Origin: Buchnera aphidicola (Pentalonia nigronervosa)
GTDB lineage: Bacteria > Pseudomonadota > Gammaproteobacteria > Enterobacterales > Enterobacteriaceae
NCBI GenBank assembly: GCA_014622685.1
Contig: CP061275.1
Location: 553,484-617,483, forward strand
Direction: 5' to 3'
Length of the DNA: 64,000 nucleotides
Both the position numbers and the translations under genes were made by a program. Positions 59,578 through 64,000 of the stretch are shown piece after piece. Each line of letters opens with the position of its first letter. Position 1 is the stretch's first letter. Under the pieces are notes generated by a model. That model made no database searches, was not told the origin of the DNA, and saw only the letters and a program-made list of their open reading frames with translations.

Positions 59578-59750
59578 TTTCTGAAAATATTTAAAAAAGA
59601 TAATAGATAATGTCTTTTATTATTATGTAAATATGTTGATGTGCATAAATTATAGTGCATGTATTTTTACTAAGATAATAATTATTTTATATTGTAAGTT
59701 TGTAGAATAATGAAATCATACATTTCAGATAATAAAAAAAAGAGTACGTA

Positions 59751-60734
59751 ATGTTAATTACAGATAAAATACTTCAAGATATAAAACAAGATGTACAGAA
59801 GTCAAAAAAAATAGAAGAATTAAATGATATTCGAATTAAATATCTTGGTAAAAAAGGCGTTTTGACTACCTGTATAAAAACATTAAAAAATCGTTCTATT
59901 CAAGAAAAAAAAAAATATAGTTTTATTATTAATAAAATTAAAAAAAGTGCGCTAATTGAAATTAATAATAAATATAACATATTAAGTACTATGCTTCTAA
60001 ATAAACGAATCAATCGAGAAAAAGTTGACGTTTCTTTGCCAGGTCGTCGTATTGTTAATGGCTGTCGCCATCCTATAACTTGTACTATTAATTATATTAA
60101 AAAATTTTTTTTTAAATTGGGTTTTCAGTCAATGGATGGCCCTGAAATAGAAGATGAATATCATAATTTTGATGCTTTGAATATCCCTAAACATCACCCG
60201 TCTCGTGATAGTCATGATACTTTTTGGTTTGATAAAAAAAGATTGTTGAGAACGCAAACCTCAAATATGCAAATTCGTGTTATGAAAACTAGTAAACCTC
60301 CTATGCGGTTTATTTTTCCAGGAAAAGTATATCGGCATGATTATGATGTTACACATACACCTATGTTTCATCAAATAGAAGGTTTAGTTGTTGATAAAGA
60401 TATTAACTTTTCTAATTTAAAATGGATTATATATAATTTTTTATATGATTTTTTTAAAAAAAAGGTATCCATTAAATTTCGTCCTTCCTATTTTCCGTTT
60501 ACAGTGATTTCTGCAGAAGTGGATATTTTTACTGATACTGGTAAATTGTTAGAAATATTAGGCTGTGGTATGATTCATCCCAAAGTATTAAAAAATGTTA
60601 ATATTGATTCTAATGTATATTCTGGGTTTGCTTTTGGGATTGGTGTAGAAAGAATGGCGATGTTAAGATATGGAGTTTCTGACATTCGATTGTTCTTTGA
60701 AAACGATATAAGATTTTTACAACAATTTAAATGA
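59751..60734 (+). CDS. pheS: Phenylalanyl-tRNA synthetase alpha subunit
   Basis: Catalytic subunit of the alpha2-beta2 enzyme that charges tRNA-Phe. The 327 residues equal E. coli. Class II motifs are visible: GPEIEDEYHNFDALNIPKHH, GKVYRHDYDVTHTPMFHQIE (motif 2) and GFAFGIGVERMAMLRYG (motif 3). The N-terminal coiled coil that contacts tRNA is Lys-rich. pheT follows after 16 bases. Confidence 0.97.
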   Translation: MLITDKILQDIKQDVQKSKKIEELNDIRIKYLGKKGVLTTCIKTLKNRSIQEKKKYSFIINKIKKSALIEINNKYNILSTMLLNKRINREKVDVSLPGRRIVNGCRHPITCTINYIKKFFFKLGFQSMDGPEIEDEYHNFDALNIPKHHPSRDSHDTFWFDKKRLLRTQTSNMQIRVMKTSKPPMRFIFPGKVYRHDYDVTHTPMFHQIEGLVVDKDINFSNLKWIIYNFLYDFFKKKVSIKFRPSYFPFTVISAEVDIFTDTGKLLEILGCGMIHPKVLKNVNIDSNVYSGFAFGIGVERMAMLRYGVSDIRLFFENDIRFLQQFK

Positions 60735-60750
60735 TATTAGTGAAAATAAA

Positions 60751-63141
60751 ATGAAATTTAGCGAAAATTGGTTGCGTGAATGGATAAGTTTAGATCTTGA
60801 CAGCACAACTTTAAAAGAGCAAATTACTAATTCCGGTATAGAAGTTGAATCTATCAGTAAGTTTGATCCTATTTTTCATAACGTTTTAATTGGAAAAGTA
60901 ATTGCGTGTCATGATCATTTTAAATTCAGTTATTTAAGAATAGCTAAGGTAGATATAGGACGTGAAAAAATATTAAGTATTTTATGTGCAGCGTCGAATT
61001 GTCGCGTTGGAATAAAAGTTGCTGTTGCTATTCCTGGTGCTATTTTACCTAGAAAAAAAACCGTTAAAATACAAGAAATATATGGAATATGGTCTGAAGG
61101 GATGCTATGTTCTTTTTTTGATTTGGGTTTATTTTTTTATACTAATAGTATTATTGAATTTGATAAAAATGTGATTGTAGGAGATGATGTTAATAATTGT
61201 TTATTGTTAAAGGATAATGTGATCAAAATAAATACTATATCTAATCGTCCTGACAGTTTGAGTATTTTAGGACTTTCAAGAAATCTCGCTGCGATAAATA
61301 ATTTTAAATTACCGTCATTAAAAAAAAAATTAGTTCATGTATTAATTGACAAACAATTTTTTATTGATGTTAAAGCTACAACGAAATGTATTAATTGTTT
61401 TGGCAGACTTATTCAAGATGTTAACATAAATGTTGAAACACCTTTTTGGATGCAAAAGAAATTATTTTTATGTGATATGCTATCAGATAATGTTATTAAA
61501 AACATCATAAATTATGTTTTAGTAGAACTTGGACAGCCATTAAACGTTTTGAATGCAGACAATATTAATGATGCAATTATTGTACGCATGGCTAATCAAC
61601 AGGAAAACGTTTTATTGAAAGATAATATTAAACTCTTGTTAAATGAAAATATATTAGTGTTGTCTGATCGAGATAAAATATTATGTATTCCAGGAAATTT
61701 GAATACTGCAATATCGGAAATTAATAAAAAAACAAAAAATATATTTTTAAATTCATGTTTGATTCAACAAAAAGCAATTTTTGATATTATTTCGTTAGTA
61801 AATTCAAACAAATATTTAGAATATTACCGCTGTGGTATTGATTCATCATTGCAAAAATATGCCATTGAATATGCAACAGATTTAATTTTGAAAGTATGTG
61901 GTGGACAAGCAGGCCCGATCAGTCAGAATATAAATAGTTCTAAAAAACATGTTGTTCACAAAATTAAACTTTATTTTCAAAATGTATCGAAAAAGTCTGG
62001 TTTATTTATTAAAAAAAGCATTATTTTAAATATTTTATCTAATTTAAATTATATAGTAACGGAAGAAATAGAATATTTATATGTCATTCCTCCTAGTTGG
62101 CGATTTGATATACTCATTGAAGAAGATGTAATCGGTGATATATTGCGGATATATGGATATAATAATGTTTCACCTTCTGCATTAAGTAACAATTATTATT
62201 TTTTAGAAAATCGCCAATCAATGGATTCGTTGTTATGCAAATTGTCTTCTGTATTAATTAATAAAGGTTATTATGAAATTATAACTTATGGATTTGTAGA
62301 TTCTCATCAACAGGACATTATTTTTCCAGACAAAAAGGGATTGTTAATTTTAAATCCTATTTCTACAGATTTGTCATCTATGCGACTGTCTTTATGGCCA
62401 GGTTTAATTAAAACAATTGTTTATAATAAGAATCACAAACAGGACAGTTTTCGTCTTTTCGAAACTGGATTATGTTTTTCAATTGATAAAAATGCACCTC
62501 TTGGAATACAGCAAAAAATGTTTTTAGGTATTGCAATTAGCGGTAATTTATTAAAAAAAAATTGGTATTTAAAAGAAAGAAAAATGGATTTTTATGATTT
62601 AAAAGGTGATGTAGAATGTGTGTTAGAATCGATATGTTGTTTAGAAGATATAACATTTCAACGAGCAAGTGTTTCAGGTTTACATCCAAATCAAAGTGCA
62701 TTGATTTATTTTAAAAATCACTGTATTGGTAAAATTGGAGCAATCGATCCACGATTAGAAACACGTTTAGGTGTACACAGTGCTACATTTTTATTTGAAA
62801 TGTCGTTGAATTGTTTTTTACATGATAAAATATTTCCTCAAATTAAAAATTTTTCAAAGTTTCCAATGAGTTATCGTGATATAGCTTTTTTAGTATCTGA
62901 TGATATTGCTATTGCTGATATTATTGCAGAATGCAAAAGACACTTTATTAATAAAAAAGTCGACATTAATTTATTTGATGTATATTCTTGTACAGAATTT
63001 GACGTTGGAAAAAAAAGCGTAGGAATTAATTTTGTATTTCAAGATGATGAAAAAACGTTACAAGATGATGAAATTAATTTCATGGTGGATAACTGTGTAG
63101 AAGTATTAATAAAAAAATTTCAAATTATATTAAGGAAATAA
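60751..63141 (+). CDS. pheT: Phenylalanyl-tRNA synthetase beta subunit
   Basis: Structural and editing subunit of PheRS. The 796 residues (795 in E. coli) have the N-terminal MKFSENWLREWI, the OB-fold EMAP-like domain, the B3/B4 editing domain (less conserved), B5 and the C-terminal anticodon-binding FDX domain (FPMSYRDIAFLVSDD, FDVYSCTEFDVGKKSVG). The editing core is diverged, for example NVETPFWMQKKLFLCDMLSD. ihfA follows after 4 bases. Confidence 0.96.
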   Translation: MKFSENWLREWISLDLDSTTLKEQITNSGIEVESISKFDPIFHNVLIGKVIACHDHFKFSYLRIAKVDIGREKILSILCAASNCRVGIKVAVAIPGAILPRKKTVKIQEIYGIWSEGMLCSFFDLGLFFYTNSIIEFDKNVIVGDDVNNCLLLKDNVIKINTISNRPDSLSILGLSRNLAAINNFKLPSLKKKLVHVLIDKQFFIDVKATTKCINCFGRLIQDVNINVETPFWMQKKLFLCDMLSDNVIKNIINYVLVELGQPLNVLNADNINDAIIVRMANQQENVLLKDNIKLLLNENILVLSDRDKILCIPGNLNTAISEINKKTKNIFLNSCLIQQKAIFDIISLVNSNKYLEYYRCGIDSSLQKYAIEYATDLILKVCGGQAGPISQNINSSKKHVVHKIKLYFQNVSKKSGLFIKKSIILNILSNLNYIVTEEIEYLYVIPPSWRFDILIEEDVIGDILRIYGYNNVSPSALSNNYYFLENRQSMDSLLCKLSSVLINKGYYEIITYGFVDSHQQDIIFPDKKGLLILNPISTDLSSMRLSLWPGLIKTIVYNKNHKQDSFRLFETGLCFSIDKNAPLGIQQKMFLGIAISGNLLKKNWYLKERKMDFYDLKGDVECVLESICCLEDITFQRASVSGLHPNQSALIYFKNHCIGKIGAIDPRLETRLGVHSATFLFEMSLNCFLHDKIFPQIKNFSKFPMSYRDIAFLVSDDIAIADIIAECKRHFINKKVDINLFDVYSCTEFDVGKKSVGINFVFQDDEKTLQDDEINFMVDNCVEVLIKKFQIILRK

Positions 63142-63145
63142 ATTT

Positions 63146-63457
63146 ATGGTACTTACAAAAAATAATATTTCGGAAAATTTATGTGATAAGTTACCATTAA
63201 CTAAACAAGTTTCAAAGGAGTTTGTAGAGTTTTTTTTTGAAGAAGTTAAAAAATCTTTAGAAAATGGTGAAGATGTTAAATTTTCTGGATTTGGTAATTT
63301 TCAAATAAGAAATAAAAAAGCAAGACCAGGTCGAAATCCTAAAACAGGCGCATCGGTACTTATAAAAGCAAGAAAAGTGGTTACTTTTAAAACCAGCAAA
63401 AAATTACAAAAAAAAATTACAAATTACACAAAAACTATTGAGAATAATATTATATAA
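63146..63457 (+). CDS. ihfA: Integration host factor alpha subunit
   Basis: DNA-bending nucleoid protein of the HU/IHF family. The 103 residues (99 in E. coli) keep [39 protein letters not shown], with the DNA-inserting proline of the beta arm in GRNPKTG. Its place after pheT is the enteric one (pheM-pheS-pheT-ihfA). Confidence 0.95.
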   Translation: MVLTKNNISENLCDKLPLTKQVSKEFVEFFFEEVKKSLENGEDVKFSGFGNFQIRNKKARPGRNPKTGASVLIKARKVVTFKTSKKLQKKITNYTKTIENNII

Positions 63458-63489
63458 GTTGTTTAATTTCTTTTAAAAAAAATGTAAAC

Positions 63490-64000
63490 ATGCAAATTTC
63501 AGATTTTTCTTTTGTCTTGCCTAAATCACTTATAGCTTTTTATCCTTGTTTTAAACGAACTAAATGTCGGTTGTTAGTTATGAATGGCAACACTGGAACA
63601 ATATTCCATACATATTTTTTTAATATTATTCATGAAATTAATGCAGGTGATTTAATTATTTTTAACGATACGGAAGTCATTCCTGCTAGATTATTAGGAT
63701 ATAAAAAAAATGGCAGTAGAATTGAAATTCTAATCGAACGAATTTTGAACAAAAGTGCTATTTTAGCTAAAATTAAAAAATCTAAGAGTATCAAGATTGG
63801 TTCTAGTATTTTTTTTGGAAAAAATAATTGTATAAAAGCTGATGTTATTAATTATAAAAATTCGTTTTTTAAAATTTTATTTGATAGTAAAATATATTCA
63901 GTTTTAGACGTGATTAGTATTTTTGGAAAAACACCTCTTCCGCCATATATCAAGCGACCAGTGAATGCATCAGATTCTGATTTATATCAAACTGTTTATA
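63490..64000 (+). CDS. queA: S-adenosylmethionine:tRNA ribosyltransferase-isomerase, 5' part
   Basis: QueA makes epoxyqueuosine at the wobble base of GUN-anticodon tRNAs. The frame opens at ATG 63490 ([20 protein letters not shown]) and is open to the window edge for about 170 of roughly 350 residues. Family segments seen are [19 protein letters not shown] and [16 protein letters not shown]. In E. coli NDTEVI is NTRVI. The rest lies outside the window. Confidence 0.95.
   Translation, partial: MQISDFSFVLPKSLIAFYPCFKRTKCRLLVMNGNTGTIFHTYFFNIIHEINAGDLIIFNDTEVIPARLLGYKKNGSRIEILIERILNKSAILAKIKKSKSIKIGSSIFFGKNNCIKADVINYKNSFFKILFDSKIYSVLDVISIFGKTPLPPYIKRPVNASDSDLYQTVY

Noticed and set aside
59611..59631. 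pheM-like leader peptide
   Set aside because: Six codons with a single Phe and no attenuator; not convincing.
1..64000. Insertion sequences, prophage, CRISPR arrays, riboswitches
   Set aside because: No transposase, integrase, regularly spaced repeats or conserved riboswitch cores were seen; all intact genes have close enteric counterparts.

Overview
The window is a 64 kb piece of a very AT-rich bacterial chromosome whose gene content, gene order and protein sequences match Buchnera aphidicola, the reduced obligate aphid endosymbiont (Gammaproteobacteria). The main clues are a flagellar basal-body/export cluster without filament or motor genes, complete histidine and partial lysine and chorismate pathways, near one-to-one matches to Escherichia coli proteins, short intergenic spacers and several decaying genes. 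I did not resolve the host lineage. Comparisons with E. coli proteins are from memory, not from a search.

Layout. 1-2944: 3' end of ligA, tRNA-Lys and tRNA-Val (minus strand), gltX, tRNA-Ala. 3043-13548: flagellar block fliE (minus), then fliF-G-H-I-J-K-M-N-(O/P fusion)-Q-R (plus). It encodes the MS ring, C-ring and type III export gate; fliL is missing between fliK and fliM. 13683-20866: rpmG and rpmB (minus), a shortened tamB, ppa (minus), pmbA, rnpB RNA (minus), rsmI (minus). 21053-30231: fabB (frame-broken), talA, tktB, dapE, dapA (minus), aroC (minus), smrB. 30603-37697: full his operon hisGDCBHAFI. 38056-44495: gnd, dcd pseudogene, metG, tilS (minus), tRNA-Val(GAC) (minus), ribE. 44566-48745: about 4.2 kb with no usable reading frame; fragments collinear with all six subunits of the RsxABCDGE (Rnf-type) electron-transport complex can be read in it, directly before nth, as in the ancestral rsx-nth operon. 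48813-56209: nth, priA (frame-broken and lacking helicase motifs), tyrS, a sufA-like gene (minus), ydiK, aroH. 56378-64000: thrS, infC (ATT start), rpmI, rplT, pheS, pheT, ihfA and the 5' part of queA.

How it fits together. Nutritional provisioning is well represented: histidine, diaminopimelate/lysine (dapA, dapE), the shikimate/aromatic branch (aroC, aroH) and riboflavin (ribE), fed by the pentose-phosphate enzymes (gnd, talA, tktB). Translation genes (five aminoacyl-tRNA synthetases, infC, ribosomal proteins, RNase P RNA, tRNA maturation) make up much of the rest.

The most interesting signal is a shared lesion. fabB, fliK and priA are each split at a long A tract (A10, A10 and A9 followed by T7), and in each case one extra nucleotide would restore a full-length protein of the expected size (406, 382 and 724 codons). 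That fits genes kept alive by slippage at poly(A), although homopolymer sequencing error must be excluded. PriA has also lost its helicase signature residues while keeping its eight zinc-binding cysteines, FliG has lost most of the charged residues used for torque, and FliO and FliP are fused in one frame.
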